DNA of 64,000 nt from Verticillium longisporum (lineage: Eukaryota; Ascomycota; Sordariomycetes; Glomerellales; Plectosphaerellaceae), in NCBI GenBank assembly GCA_019188255.1, contig JAETXT010000008.1, forward strand, positions 2,170,001 through 2,234,000, written 5' to 3'. The notes beneath the pieces were generated by a model, which saw only the letters and a program-made list of their open reading frames with translations, was not told the origin of the DNA and ran no database searches. Within the stretch, counting starts at the first letter, position 1. Every line of letters begins with the position of its first letter. Of the stretch, positions 21,636 to 32,789 are shown in pieces. A program made the position numbers and the translations under genes.

Positions 21636-23011
21636 TTACGCACAAATGGTCTGCTTCTGGCTCTTCGCCGAGCCAGCTTGCTCAACAGCGTCAGCGTGGT
21701 TACGCTTCCCCGTGCCGTGGCCAACCTGCTCTTTAGGTCTCGCCTGTCGGCTGCCAACGCTTTGCGCCTCATTCTCTAACCACCTGCTGATGGCAGGGTC
21801 ATGGCACGCGGCGTGACCGAGGAGGGCGTGCTTGACAAAGCGCACCTGCTCGGCGACCTCGGCATACTGCGACTGCAGGGCCGAGTGCTCAGCCTCGACG
21901 CGCTGGCCCGCTGCCTGCAGGTCGGCGGTAGCCGACTTTTGCTTGCGCCAGTTGCGGGCCGAGGCGAGACGGTGGCGCTCACGGGAGGCAGGTCGATGCT
22001 CGGCGGCCGGCGAGGGAGGAGTCTTGTCGTTGAGACCAGCCAGAGAGGTCGAGGGGGACAAGGGAGGCGTTGGCGCCGTCAGTGTCGCATTTTCTGACGC
22101 CGAGACGGGTGAGACGGCGGCATACGCAGGTTTGTTGGGATGATAGACGTCCCAGGGCTGGTCGATGCCGGCCTGCGGCACGCTCATGATGTTGTTGGCC
22201 ATGCTGTAGTCATCTGGGTTGTGCAATGTGAACATGGGGTTGACGTCTTGGTCCAGAGATGTCGCATCGAGGCCGGCAGAAAAAGAGCGCGTCAATTCGG
22301 ACGGGGCCATGGAACCGACGCCTTGAGCCTGGGAGAGCCCAGACCAGGGCAGGGAGAAGCCAGGGTCATACCTGCCTGAAGGCACGTTGGTGGCATTGAG
22401 CAGAGGCACACCCTGTGGCGACACGGTGGAATCGGCCTGCAAGAGATTGGTGGCCAGCTGCCAAGATCCAGAGTAAGACTGCCCAGACTCGGAGTTCGGG
22501 TCGGCAAAGGCACCGTTGGCGTCGGGCACATGGTAGGCGTCGAAGGAGGGAGACTGGTGCTGTGATGAGGGCGAGGGTGTTGAGACTGCGTGGTGGCGTT
22601 CGTGCGTGCTGCTGAAGACGGAGCTCTGCGGCGACAAGAGGGCAAGCTGGGCTTGATCTTGGTTGGGGTTGGCGTCTTGGCGGCGCAGTTCCTCAATGGC
22701 CTTGTCCTTTTCCAGGTTCTTCTGTCTCAGGGCCGCAATCTCATCACGCAGGCTTCGTTTGGTGCGATAATTGCGGCTCTCATAGATGCAGTCAATGTTT
22801 CGCTGGGCGCATCGCGTGCATGGCCTGCCACCGCTGCACTGTGGAGCGAATCAGTTGTGTGTCAACGGTAGGATGGGCGAGAGCCATGGGAACAGAGCTG
22901 AGGACATACCTTTGCCTTCTTGTCTCGGCATGTGTCACAAGCTTCACGCGTGCAGACGCGCAGCTTTTGCGACGAGGGGGACGGCGGTGAGGATGCTGGG
23001 GTGGCTGCCAT
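21636..23011 (-). CDS. Zn2Cys6 transcription factor with C-terminal bZIP-like segment
   Basis: Two exons (23011-22910, 22838-21636) around a 71-nt intron encode 434 residues. The N-terminal binuclear zinc cluster is canonical, C-x2-C-x6-C-x5-C-x2-C-x6-C at residues 25, 28, 35, 41, 44 and 51. The intron falls directly before the third Cys, a common place in this family. A basic linker and short coiled coil follow (RTKRSLRDEIAALRQKN). A long Ser/Pro-rich middle leads to a second segment at about 320-395 (RERHRLASARNWRKQK, then a heptad-like helix ending FVKHALLGHAACHD) that aligns with ATF/CREB-type bZIP domains, but the invariant Asn and Arg are His and Trp. In-frame Mets at 23050 and 23101 could extend the N-terminus. 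Nuclear DNA-binding regulator; target genes unknown. Confidence 0.85.
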
Positions 23012-24723
23012 GGCGAGAAGTAGCCGTGGGTGTGTGTTTTGGGGGCTCATAGGCAGGCGGAGGGAGTCGCTGGTAGTGTTGCTTGTTCTGTTGGCAGGCA
23101 ATACAGATAGACAGAGGGTGAGCGGTATATGTGCTGGGTCAAATTACCCATGTTCCGAGGTCGACTGCAGGAAGAAGGGGGACAAAATAAGCGTGCCAGG
23201 TTACGGCAGCCGACCTCCCTGTCGACTCTTTTATCAGGAACAAGCATCAACGTCCACCCAAACTCATCTTGTCCTGCTGGTCCGTGCAAGCATCACGGCA
23301 GTGAGTCAGTGGAATTCCGACACTCGAGCGGCGGCGGAGCGCATGCTTCGACAGGGTCCAGTTTGTGACGACAAGGTGACGTGGTGGGCCTCTCGGTGCA
23401 TCAGCGTCGGCATCCAGGCAGAGGTTAGGGATGGTGCGCACAGACAGAGAACATGACGTTTTCGGTCGTTCATTTGGTTTGAAGGAATTGGCCAGTCGAA
23501 ACGGGCAGAGTGCGCGACAAGGGCTGGCTGGCGTGACAATCATGGATCATGGTCGTCGTTGTTCATGATGATTAGCTTTTTTGGCGTGCCATGTTGAGCT
23601 CGCCTCGTTGGTGGGGAAGGCGAGGGGGAGGAGGACGTAAAGGCAACAGCTACCGGGGCAAAACGTCAGGATGCGTGGGGCAAGAGCGGGTCGTGGGTGG
23701 GAAGCGACTCCATATTTAGGGCCCTACTACCACAGGTACCTTACCGTCCCTGAGGTACCAAGGGAGGTACACCCTCACCCAACCATCAGGAACCCGCACG
23801 AGCAAGTACTGTTCCACTGCACCGTTTACCGTCCCCGCCACCCCGCGAACTGCTGTCAAAAGAGGTACGGAGAAGGCACGGAGAGCGGGCCTTGTAGCTG
23901 GATGGCGGCTCCATGTCTGGTTGTTTGCCCACCCGGCCCATGGACATCAGATTCATTGCACACACCTCGTGAGCCGAGACCAGGATTGAAGATGGCTTCG
24001 AGTATTAGGCTTGATTTTTCTGGATTTTTGAGATGAGCGGGCGGCTAGCAATTCACAATGTGAAGGACCAGTTTGCGTTCCTATCACCTCGACCCCGAGG
24101 TCTCTCACCTGTACCCCGCTGCCCCCTCCATCCTGTCGTGCCGTTTCCATCAGGCTCCCCCAACGGCAGATCTCCATGCTGGTCCTCATCCCATTCTGGT
24201 TCTCAATTGTGTCACGCCCTGATTCTGTGGCATCGAAGCACACTAGCACACAGAGATCAGCACGCCGGAGACGTCTCCGGCTCTTCCGGCACGTCATTGG
24301 GTCCCCTGCCTTGCACATGCAGCACACAGCTTTGGGCACATTGACGAATGTGATTCAACCGTGACATGGCAAAGAAGTTTTTGGTCCCCTCTCCGATAGT
24401 ATCATGCTGCCCTCATGCTTCTGGCATGCCTTCGTAATGGCGACCGTCTTCGGCCGTCATCTGCCCCGCCTGGCACTTGCGTTTATGTACCTACCTCTAG
24501 GTAGACGCAAGGTACCTACCGTAACGTACCTACCGTAAGGTAGGAGGCAGGTAGGAGGCAGGTAGGAGGCAGGTCCCTGGCTACGCAGGCATGTCGATTC
24601 GCACCTGACATGGGCGCCATGTGCTCCGGACCCAACTCCGTCTCCAACGCAGTTTCCACGTCCCCAAACGCAACTCCAGGCCGGACCCAACTCCGTACAT
24701 CTGCCCTCATTCCCTCCTATCCA
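23012..24723. other. Intergenic with TACCTA-type motifs and 11-bp repeats
   Basis: No gene supported. It contains a dense run of GTACCTAC/GTAGGTA elements between about 24485 and 24545, more at about 23735-23770 (GGTACCTTACC, GAGGTACC), and a short tandem array (24538-24573). It is the promoter side of the Zn2Cys6 gene and the 3' flank of the oxidase gene. Confidence 0.5.
24538..24573. repeat. Three copies of an 11-bp unit
   Basis: GGTAGGAGGCA occurs three times head to tail, directly after the inverted GTACCTACCGTA motifs, and ends in GGTCCCTGG. Short unit, probably slippage-derived. Confidence 0.8.
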
Positions 24724-25958
24724 TCACAGCCTCGTCACCCTCCAAACACCGAGGCCGAGCTTCTCCTCCAGTAATCGGACGCCGTGCTCCGCCGAGCCCC
24801 AGGAGGCCTGATAGCCCGCCCCAGAGTGCCCGTAATTGTGCAGGACAACAAGAGCGGCCTCGCCCCCGCCTCCGCCAGGCGCACCCTCACCTTCTTCTAC
24901 CTTGCCCTCAACCTCGACGTCGACCTCGATCTCGACCCTCGGGCCCCCCTTGCGCCCAGGCCTCAGCCCGACGCCCTGCCGAATGATCTTGAGATCCTCC
25001 GGTCTCCCGAGTTCCGGCGCCAGCGCGCAACACCGTCGCATGATATCCTCCGCCAGCGCCTCGTCGACCTCGCCGCTCCAGTTGCCGTCCTGCCGACACC
25101 CGCCGAGCACGACGCCCCCGGCCATGGGCCGCTGGAAGACGTACGTCGTGTCGTTGTCGACGCGCCGCGGTGACCGAAAGTACATGCGCCGCAGCGGCTG
25201 CAGCGGCTGCTCGACGAGCACCGTCTGGCCGCGCGTCGGGTACATGGCCTTGTCCTCGACGCCGCCGAGCGAGTGCGAGCCGAGGCCAGTGCAGTTGAGG
25301 ACGGCCGTGACGTCTGCGGCGATGCGCGCCTCGCGAATGTGCGTGATGCGGCGCCGGTCGAGCGTCACGTTGCCCTGGCGGCACTTTTCGAGGAGCCTTG
25401 CCTGTTAGACTGGGGCATTGGACGTCGTAAGAAGGAAAAGGGAAAAGAGAAAAGACAAGGAGGACAGATCACGAAGGGAAGAAGCAGGAACGCACCACTG
25501 CAGGTAAATCTGCGTGTTGATCACAAACGTCCGCGGCACGTCGAGCCCAAACGCCTCCCGCGCCGGCAGCGCCCCCTGCGCCACCGCCTTCACGCCGCCC
25601 ACGAGCTCGTCATACCACAGCTTGCCCGTGCCCTCGCTCAGGATGGCGGCGTCCTCCATCTTATGGTCGAAGATCATGCGCAGCGGCGACCACTGGATGC
25701 CCGCCTCGGGACTCTGGCGCGCAATGGCGGCGAAGCGCTCGTAGGTCACGCGGTCGAACGACTCGAGCAGCCCATTGTCGGTGGCCGCCGAGCACCAGTT
25801 GCCGCCGGCCCAGGGGAGCAGTATTCGATGTTGTAGTCGCCCGGGAAGTCGGCCGCGAGGATGGTGATGCGCGCCGACGGGTGCCGGGCGCGCAGCGTCA
25901 GGGCCGTCGTGAGGCCGATGACGCCGGCGCCGAGGACGACAAGGTGGGGTCCCGTCAT
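24724..25958 (-). CDS. FAD-dependent D-amino-acid oxidase (frame break at C4)
   Basis: D-amino-acid oxidase family, oxidative deamination of D-amino acids to 2-oxo acids, ammonia and hydrogen peroxide. Exons 25958-25496 and 25396-24724. The Rossmann FAD motif is VVLGAGVIGLTTAL, the flavin-contact region is CSPWAGGNWCSAATDNG once the frame is joined, and the C-terminal part has MYPTRGQTVLVEQP, GVVLGGCRQDGNW and HNYGHSGAGYQASWG, all DAAO signatures. The intron uses the acceptor CAAG at 25397-25398 so that IYLQW joins LLEKCRQGN. The frame breaks at a plus-strand G4 (25813-25816); one more base gives 379 codons. The C-terminus is TRL rather than the usual peroxisomal SKL-type signal. ATG at 25958 sits right before the Rossmann strand. 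Confidence 0.88.
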
Positions 25959-26822
25959 TCCGTTGACTGACTGGCTGTGGTTTGATGTGCCTGTGCTCTT
26001 CGTGTTGGCTGTGTGCTGATTTGCTGCTCTGTGTTGCTTGCTCAAACTGCTCGTGTTGGATTGCGCCAGTTCGCCATGTGGCCTCCTTTTGCTCCCATGG
26101 ATGAGGCGCTTTTATGTGTGCAGCTTCGCACACGCGAACTAGCCGGTATCGGTTTCGCCATGGTGTTCAGCGATGCCATCTCCAGTTTTTATCCTGGCAT
26201 CCCGCTGCCCAAACGAGGCTAGCTACTGGCCGCCTGGGACCCTGAGTCGTGCGCTGGTGACCAAGGCGTGGGCGCACGTTAGTGGGCGTGTATGCTCGGC
26301 AAAGTGCTTAATTTTGCCGAATGGTGGGGGTTCTCTGAGTCGGCATGCTGGTCGGTGTTGCCGATGAATTGTACGACTCTTGACGGCGATAATGTCGTGA
26401 TGCCGAACCGACGCCGGGAGGGTGAAGCGCCGCGCTGAACGTTGTGCCTGGTGGATTCTGGGAAGATCACGCGTGAGCAGAAATGGCAAGGAGAATGCTT
26501 AATTGGAATGTATGGCCATCGGCAGCTGTTTTTTCTGTGGTGCTATGATAGTGGCATCAGCAGTGACACGCTCTTGTCCATCTGTCACTTTGGCGTTGGC
26601 ATTTCACGTCAGTAGCCCAACATTTCCACACGCGCCATTTGACTCTCACTCAAAACCAACAATGTCAAAACTGGTAGTCTATGTGCATCCCGTGCCCCAT
26701 GAATGTGCATCATCTCATCGTATTTTTATCCAAGTCTTTCCGATCCCTTCTCATTATCATCCTTCCACCGCTCCGACCGGCAGCACAACCCTTTGCGAGT
26801 GAAGCCCAAGGGCACAACCAGA
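25959..26822. other. Intergenic, promoter of the oxidase
   Basis: No supported gene. A GC-poorer stretch at about 26500-26800 lies beyond the 3' end of the disordered-protein gene. Confidence 0.4.
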
Positions 26823-27731
26823 TCACTTCCTCGAGCCATGCGCGAACCGGTTCATAATCAACCCGCCCACCATGCTCTTCAACATGGCCCCCTTGCTGAA
26901 CCCTGAGTCCTCCTCCTCCTTCCTCCCCCTGCGGTCATCATACCGGTCATCATATCGATCGTCATACCGATCCCGGCTCCGGCGATCATCCCGTCCCGCG
27001 TCATCCCCGCCATTCTTGAAAGCAGCAATGGTCGCCGCGCCCGCAGCCGCCGTCGCCACCCTCGGCGCCTTCTCCACCCACCGCCCCTTCTGGCTCCTCA
27101 TCCGCCACGCCTCGGCCGCCCCCGCCGCCAGCGCCGGCCCAATGGCCGCCATCATCTTGTCCTTGTTGCTCGACGTCGACGAGGACCGCGCCCGGCTGCT
27201 GCTGCTGCTGCCTCGGTCTCGATCCCCGTCGCGGCTGGGCTCATCTCGCCCGCCGCCGCGCCGGTTCTCGCCTGCCCGGGGCGGGTAGTACCCGCGACCC
27301 CGACCGGGCGGCTGCCTCTGCGTCTCGGACCTGCGAGGAGGCCGTCTCGACGACGACGAGGTGTAGCGGTCGCCTGGCGAGTCGTCGTCTGACGAGTAGT
27401 CGCTGTAGCTGTCGCGTCGCCTGCGCGTCGGGCGGCGGGTGGGACCGTCGAGGGAGCGGGCGCGGGGCGGGGCCTGGGCCGGACGGCGGGCGTCGCGGCG
27501 GCGAGATGATGATGATGCTTGTGGTGGTGGTGGTGGGGGGGAGTCCTGGTATGCGGGCGGCGAGGCGCGCCCGGTCGGGTCGTGGTCTGGCGCGACGTAG
27601 TCGTAGTCATCCGAGTTGTACGACGGCGGTGCCCGTGGGCGGGGCGCGGCGCGGCGCGGGTAGCTTTCGTAGTCGTCGTCGTAGTCGTAGTCGTCGGGCG
27701 GCGAGCGGCGGCGGTGGCGGGCCGACGACAT
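26823..27731 (-). CDS. Arg/Ser/Asp-rich disordered protein with C-terminal hydrophobic segments
   Basis: Intronless 302-residue protein without a family I can name with confidence. The first about 180 residues are low complexity: RRRSPPDDYDYDDDYESYP, proline runs, RS-rich and RGG-like stretches (PPGRGRGYYPPRAGENRRGG). Residues about 190-240 hold two small-residue hydrophobic helices (MMAAIGPALAAGAAEAW and ATAAAGAATIAAF), and KGAMLKSMVGGLIMNRFAHG closes the protein; between them is a charged repeat with YDDR repeated three times. The Gly/Ala zipper-like helices suggest membrane association or oligomerisation (inference). The frame is supported by strongly biased third positions and by an open antisense shadow, typical of a GC-rich real gene. 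Confidence 0.7.
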   Translation of the reverse strand: MSSARHRRRSPPDDYDYDDDYESYPRRAAPRPRAPPSYNSDDYDYVAPDHDPTGRASPPAYQDSPPPPPPQASSSSRRRDARRPAQAPPRARSLDGPTRRPTRRRRDSYSDYSSDDDSPGDRYTSSSSRRPPRRSETQRQPPGRGRGYYPPRAGENRRGGGRDEPSRDGDRDRGSSSSSRARSSSTSSNKDKMMAAIGPALAAGAAEAWRMRSQKGRWVEKAPRVATAAAGAATIAAFKNGGDDAGRDDRRSRDRYDDRYDDRYDDRRGRKEEEDSGFSKGAMLKSMVGGLIMNRFAHGSRK

Positions 27732-28650
27732 TTGGGGCGGCGGCGGTTTTGGCTTCGCTTCCTTTTTTTCGATAGATCGATCGCTAAGTAGGCGGCTAAG
27801 GTGGGCGGACTAAAAGGGTGGCTTGGTGGCTTTGCTTCTGGTGAATGGGACACGAGCAGACGTGTCCGAAGTGACGAGCGTATCCAAAGTGGTAGACGTC
27901 ACGAGTCGACGGGATCAGTTCTGGTGCAAAGGGATGGGCGATGGATCCGATCCGGGGCCCCATGACATTCTTAAGAGACATCATGACCAGCAAGTCAGCC
28001 CATTCGACGGGGGGATCTTGGCCCCTCTGGTGCCAGGGCAGACTCGAAAGAGGGCTGCGTTTCACTCGGCAACGAGTGATGTCAATGTGGAGAGGCTGAG
28101 CATTGCTCGGCGGCCTTGTTACCGGCTGCCTCTTGAAAATGTAACCGACGTCACACCGGAGAGCATGGTGCTCGGTGAGGTTCTGCTTGCGCCGGTGAAA
28201 GTTCTCACCGACCGGCAACATCGACGCATCATGATGGAGACGACCCCAATCGGTAGTTCTGGGTTGATCGGCGCGATCCAAATTTGCAGGCTAGCTTGAT
28301 TCATGATTCCTCATGAAATAGGATCATGTCGTTTGAGGACCTAGGAGCATTTCCTCCTGGTGTTAGTGTAACAATAGACTATAATCGCAACAAGATACAG
28401 AATGATCATCAGGACGTCATAGACAGGTCGATGAACGGAATCTGAGTCAACCAGCATCATCAGCGATGCACCATGGTGAGCGTCGACGCGCTCACCTGCG
28501 GAAAGCGAGTATATGAACAGCGAATAAGTGTCTCCAAAGCATATATCTGCTATTCCTTAAGCTTCATCCTACATCAGCTCACATCAGCCACTGTTCAGTC
28601 AATCCAATCAATCAAGCAAGCCAACAAACACCCTTGGAATAAGCAAAATC
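27732..28650. other. Divergent promoter region
   Basis: Between the disordered-protein gene and the CHZ-like gene. An open plus-strand frame at 27823-28299 and its minus-strand partner have no known motifs and were not accepted. Confidence 0.4.
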
Positions 28651-29000
28651 ATGTCCGACAGCTACAACAACGATGCCGGCGTCGACGTCAAGGACGACGA
28701 GTACGTCTCGCGCCAGGCCCGTGAGCCCATCTCTGTCCAGTCCGACGACGCCAAGATCGAAGACCCCATCGGCGAGAACACCGCCGACTCTGATGCGCAG
28801 CTTGGTATGTTGTCGCTCGCCGCGAAGTGACCATGCGCTTGCTAACACGACCAGAACGTGACGACAAGGACGCCATCAACCCTGACAACATGATCGATGA
28901 ACGCACACGCTCAGCCAAGCCCGAAGGCTCCTACCGCGAGCCCGGCGATGAGGAGGGTCTCCCTGGCCCCGAGGACGGCACTTCCCAGGGCCGTGCCTAG
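28651..29000 (+). CDS. Small acidic CHZ-like protein
   Basis: Two exons (28651-28804, 28855-29000) with a 50-nt GT-AG intron encode 99 highly hydrophilic residues. The segment QLERDDKDAINPDNMIDERT, followed by RSAKPEGSYREPGDEEG, resembles the CHZ motif of the H2A.Z-H2B histone chaperone Chz1 (acidic helix, then I-D/N-x-x-N-I/M-I and R-T-R), and many fungal proteins of this size and layout carry that domain. No membrane segment or signal peptide. If the assignment holds, the protein would bind H2A.Z-H2B dimers in the nucleus. The alternative is a generic stress-type disordered protein. Confidence 0.75.
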
Positions 29001-29100
29001 AGCAACGATGGACAGCAACGTAGCCATGCACTCGTATGAATAATAACAAATTGAAATTCTTGATTAATCACATCCTTCATTCATGCCGTAATCACGAGAA

Positions 29101-30823
29101 TTAGTCTACTGATCCGACATGTCCTCGCGTGCTAACCTTCTTGTACCTGATAACTTCGTGGCCTTGCTCGTCGTACTGCCTTTCCGCCACAATCTTGTGC
29201 CCCCCGATGGACGGCCAAATCTTGGTCCAGCACAGCCACCAAAGGGCACCGAGCAGCAAAACGCCGACACCCACGACAGGGAAAACATAGTACGACAATC
29301 CAACCGGATCCGTCGAGACCGACGGCGGGATAATGGGCACGAAGCACAGGAACGCATTGGCCAGGAGATACAAGACCGAAATGGGCAAGTACGTGTGCCA
29401 CGGCGACGACCAGTTCTCCTTCTCGGTCCACTGCAGGTAAATAAGGCCGGCGCAGACAAACGCGAGGACCCAGGCGCCGGGGTAGGTGTACAGATCGACG
29501 ATGAAATTGTAGGCGGGCCGGCCGGCGGCGCGACGAGCACAATGACGGTGACGATCCAGTGCAGGAACAGGGCGGCGGCGGGCGCGTTGAAGGGCCGGTT
29601 GGAGGCCCAGAAGCGGCTGAAGGGGAGAAGACCCTCCTTGGCAAACTCCTGGTTGAGACGGGCGTGGGCAAAGCTGACGGCGAGGACGTTGCCGAGATTG
29701 GAGATGCAGACAAAAACCGGCAGGACGCGCGTTCCCGCATTGTCACCAAACATGTTCCGGAAGTAAACGCCAGCAACAAGGGCTTCAGACGTTGCGAGCT
29801 GGCCCTTGGGAATGGCGGCAAAGTAAGCAATGTTAGCGAGGACGTAGAGGATCGTCACGCCGACGACGGCGAGGGGTGCCGCAATGGACAGCGTCCTCTT
29901 GGGGTCTTTCAGCTCGCCGACGACGTAGTTGGCGTTCTCCCATCCCTTGTAGCTGTACACTACGCGCAGCAGCGCGGTCGCGTAACCGTAGGCACCGCCG
30001 TTGCCGTATCCGTCTCCTTCTTCGATGCGGAACGCGTTGCTGAAGTTGTCGGGATCAGGGACGCGGCGGTGGCCAGCGAGAGCGGCAAAGCCCGAGAAGA
30101 CAATGAAAAGCAGGATGACGACTTTGAAGACGCCGAGGACGTTGATGAGGCGCAGTCCCCATTTGGGCGCGACGGCGTGAAGAAAGGTCGCGAAGGTCGC
30201 GCAGGCGACGGCGATGCCCCGAGCTGCCCAGCCATCGGGGCTTTCGCTACCGGAAGCGAAAAGGACGTATCGACCAAAAGCGAGGGAGTTTCCAGAGGAA
30301 AAGCCAAGCAGGATCATCTGCGAGGCGAGGACACACGTCGCAAGGTATTTAGGGTGGCCTGGTGAGTGTAAGCGACCAAGTTTTGCTTCAGCGACGGGGG
30401 TAGGCAGAGTCACTGACGGTACACTCGCTCGAGATAGTTCTTTTCGCCTCCAGATCGGGGGATCGCGAGACCGAATTCGAGGAACACACTGATACCACAC
30501 ATTGTGAGGATTCCACCAATGACCCAGAGCATGAGACTGATGCCAACAGAGCCGGTCGCCGCGAAGACGCCAGAGGGGGTTGAAAATACTTGGGACAGGT
30601 AAGCTCGAGATCATGGAGCGACGTGCCGATTGAACAACATACTGCCGGTACCGATCATCTTGTTCAAGATGAGGAAGACGGCGCCCGTGATACCAATTTT
30701 ACGATCCTCAGTGTAGGCATAGACTTCACGGTGTCTGGTGCTGCCGTCACTTTCGTCCGAGTTGTAGGCGGGCGGACCAGGCTCCAGCCCCGACGGCTCG
30801 GGGGTGGTTTTCTTGTCGGCCAT
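29101..30823 (-). CDS. High-affinity methionine permease-type APC transporter (frame break at C3)
   Basis: Amino-acid/polyamine/organocation transporter of the Mup1 methionine permease type, about 536 residues. Exons are 30823-30643, 30588-30418 and 30358-29101. The N-terminal cytoplasmic tail (KKTTPEPSGLEPGPPAYNSD) contains a PPAY sequence, suitable for Rsp5-type ubiquitin ligase adaptors. TM1 with the APC substrate motif reads IGITGAVFLILNKMIGTGIF after splicing. About 12 hydrophobic segments follow, with GWENANYVVGELKDPKRTL typical of the family. The frame breaks at a plus-strand GGG (29515-29517), where APPAGPAYNFIVDLYTYPGAW is expected across the join; one more base gives 537 codons. Plasma membrane uptake of methionine or cysteine is inferred from the family. 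Confidence 0.88.
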
Positions 30824-32017
30824 GGCTGGTCAGGGTTGTCGACTCGACGGGAAAGGGATACGATGGTGGGTATAGGTGAGGCGGAGAGAGGGGAACCTAA
30901 GCGCAGAATCACCTCGTAAGACCCGCGTGGGCCGAGGCGACAGCTACTTGAGCTGTGCGGATAAGAATGCTCGCGAGAAAGAGGAGCAGATCAGGGCGTT
31001 TTCCGACCAGGCGACGGCGCAACGGTCATATATACTCGGACACGAATGAGAGCTTCTCGGCACGCCATCCTTGTGCCACGTTGCGCCAGATTAAGGCTTG
31101 GGGGCTTGCCGTCCTCAGGGTTCGAGAAGACAGCCAACAGGCACCCGCTATGCAGCTGCAGCATCCGAGTGGAAGCAGTCAGCAGTCAGCAGCCCGTGAA
31201 GGAAGAAGCGTGAGTGGTGAGCAGCCGTTGCTCCAGCTCAGGTTGGGGCGCGAGAACCAGGATCAAGGTGGTGTTTCTGTCATCCCTGCTCGACGCGGAC
31301 AGAGTCATGCGTCGAAGGATCAGCCGGGCCTATCGAAGAGCTTCCAGAAAGGGCAGGTCAATACACTTCCAATGCTGGACGCGCATCTTTTCTTCGCGGG
31401 GGCCCAGGCAGACTCCGACATTGCTCGTTGTTGATGGGCTGTGTTTGGCAGCAAGAATGGGTGGAATTAGGCGGGCATCCATCATTCAAGGTACGTAGGT
31501 TCGGGAAGAGGACCCGCCAAGCCGCTAGCTTGTACCCTGGCCAGTGATGTGCACGATGAAGTGTTAGCGTCCTCGCCGCTTTAGAGCTGGTTTTGCCTTG
31601 TCAGAGCTCAGCCACACAGGCCATACAGGCTACTTGACTCGATTCTGCCATGGAATTTCATGGTTAGTGTCAAGGATACTACGTCTTTACAGATCGATAT
31701 CCGTCAAGGGCAAACACAAAGGCAGTATGGGGATATTCGTCCCAGGCAACAAAAACTGCAATCAAGCGGCAGAGCAACTAGCTATGGCCATCAGGAACAT
31801 GGCCAAGGTTCTTGGTGGGCTGTTTGGGAGTTAGTATAGGTTGCGTTTGGGAGCTTGAAGCATTGAGTTCTCCTTGTTACGCATAGTAGACATTGAGTTC
31901 TCCTTGTTACGCATAGTAGACAGAGGTTTTCCTTGGTCCTGTCAGATTGTCGCCTCTGTGGAGGATCAGACTCCCACAGCCAACCTTTCTTGAACTGTGA
32001 AACAACCTCTTCCAAGC
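30824..32017. other. Intergenic upstream of the permease and 5S gene
   Basis: No supported gene. Contains a 2x30-bp tandem duplication at 31861-31920, about 100 bp before the 5S rRNA gene. Confidence 0.45.
31861..31920. repeat. Perfect 30-bp tandem duplication
   Basis: The 30-nt unit starting CATTGAGTTCTCCTTGTTAC and ending GCATAGTAGA occurs twice head to tail without a mismatch, 98 bp upstream of the 5S rRNA gene. A recent slippage or repair duplication is the simplest reading. Confidence 0.95.
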
Positions 32018-32137
32018 ACATACGACCATACCTACTGGAGAACTCGGGATCCCGTCCGCTCTCCCATAGATAAGCCAGTAAGGGTCGGACTAGTAGTTGG
32101 GTGGGTGACCACCAGCGAATCCCTGATGTTGTATGTT
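32018..32137 (+). rRNA. Dispersed 5S rRNA gene
   Basis: About 120 nt starting ACATACGACCATACCTACTG and ending TGTTGTATGTT. The termini pair as helix I (ACATACGACC with GTTGTATGT). The core TAGTAGTTGGGTGGGTGACC and CACCAGCGAATCCCT is the conserved eukaryotic 5S loop region and internal pol III C-box area; CCCGTCCGCTCTCCC matches the loop B/C region. A T-run (TTTTGGTTTTG) follows as terminator. A single isolated copy is the rule in Pezizomycotina, where 5S genes are scattered and not kept in the rDNA repeat. The helices look compensated, so it is probably functional. Confidence 0.93.
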
Positions 32138-32789
32138 TTGGTTTTGCACCATGGATCGTTTGTTCATGTTAAAATCCCCTGACCCATTTCCAAGTTCGTG
32201 TCGATATATATGCCAATCAACGGACAAGTCAATTTAAGTTTATCATCTTATTATTCCCTCTCTAGTCTGTGGATAGATGCGATCCATTCGCGGTCTTGGG
32301 ACGGACTGTCCTGGTGGTCTCTAGAGAGGTGGAGTCGTGAGTTGTGAAGTGAAGGCAACGACCTGCAAAATTCGTTGTGCAGCTGAGCCACATGCACCGA
32401 GTGCCCTACAAGCAGCACTAAAGCAGCAAGGCCCGTTCCTGCCACCTCCCGTATCCGTCGTTCTTGGTGTCCATCTCGTCGATTGCGTGCTCACATCCCG
32501 GCGATCGACCCCGTTACCATTGGCGAGTTGCTGCGGGGTGCCCACCAAGGTCAGATTGTGGCGCGCACATCGCTGGTCAGCTACGGATCGAGTAGGCGGT
32601 CGCTGCCGGCACTGGAAGCTTAATGTCCGATGCCAACACGGCTGCGGCGTATTTGCTGCCCGGGGTAGGTGCGCTAAGCATAACAACGGTGCATCCTTCC
32701 GCAGAAGGAGCAGGAGGAAGCATCTCCATCAGCCTCAATCTCAACGCTTGCTTGCCTGCCCCAACCATTCTTCGACTGTCTTCATCATC
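32138..32789. other. 3' flank of the 5S rRNA and hydrolase genes
   Basis: No supported gene. The minus-strand hydrolase gene ends here and the 5S gene points towards it. Open plus-strand frames at 32337-32795 and 32623-33162 are shadows or chance. Confidence 0.4.
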
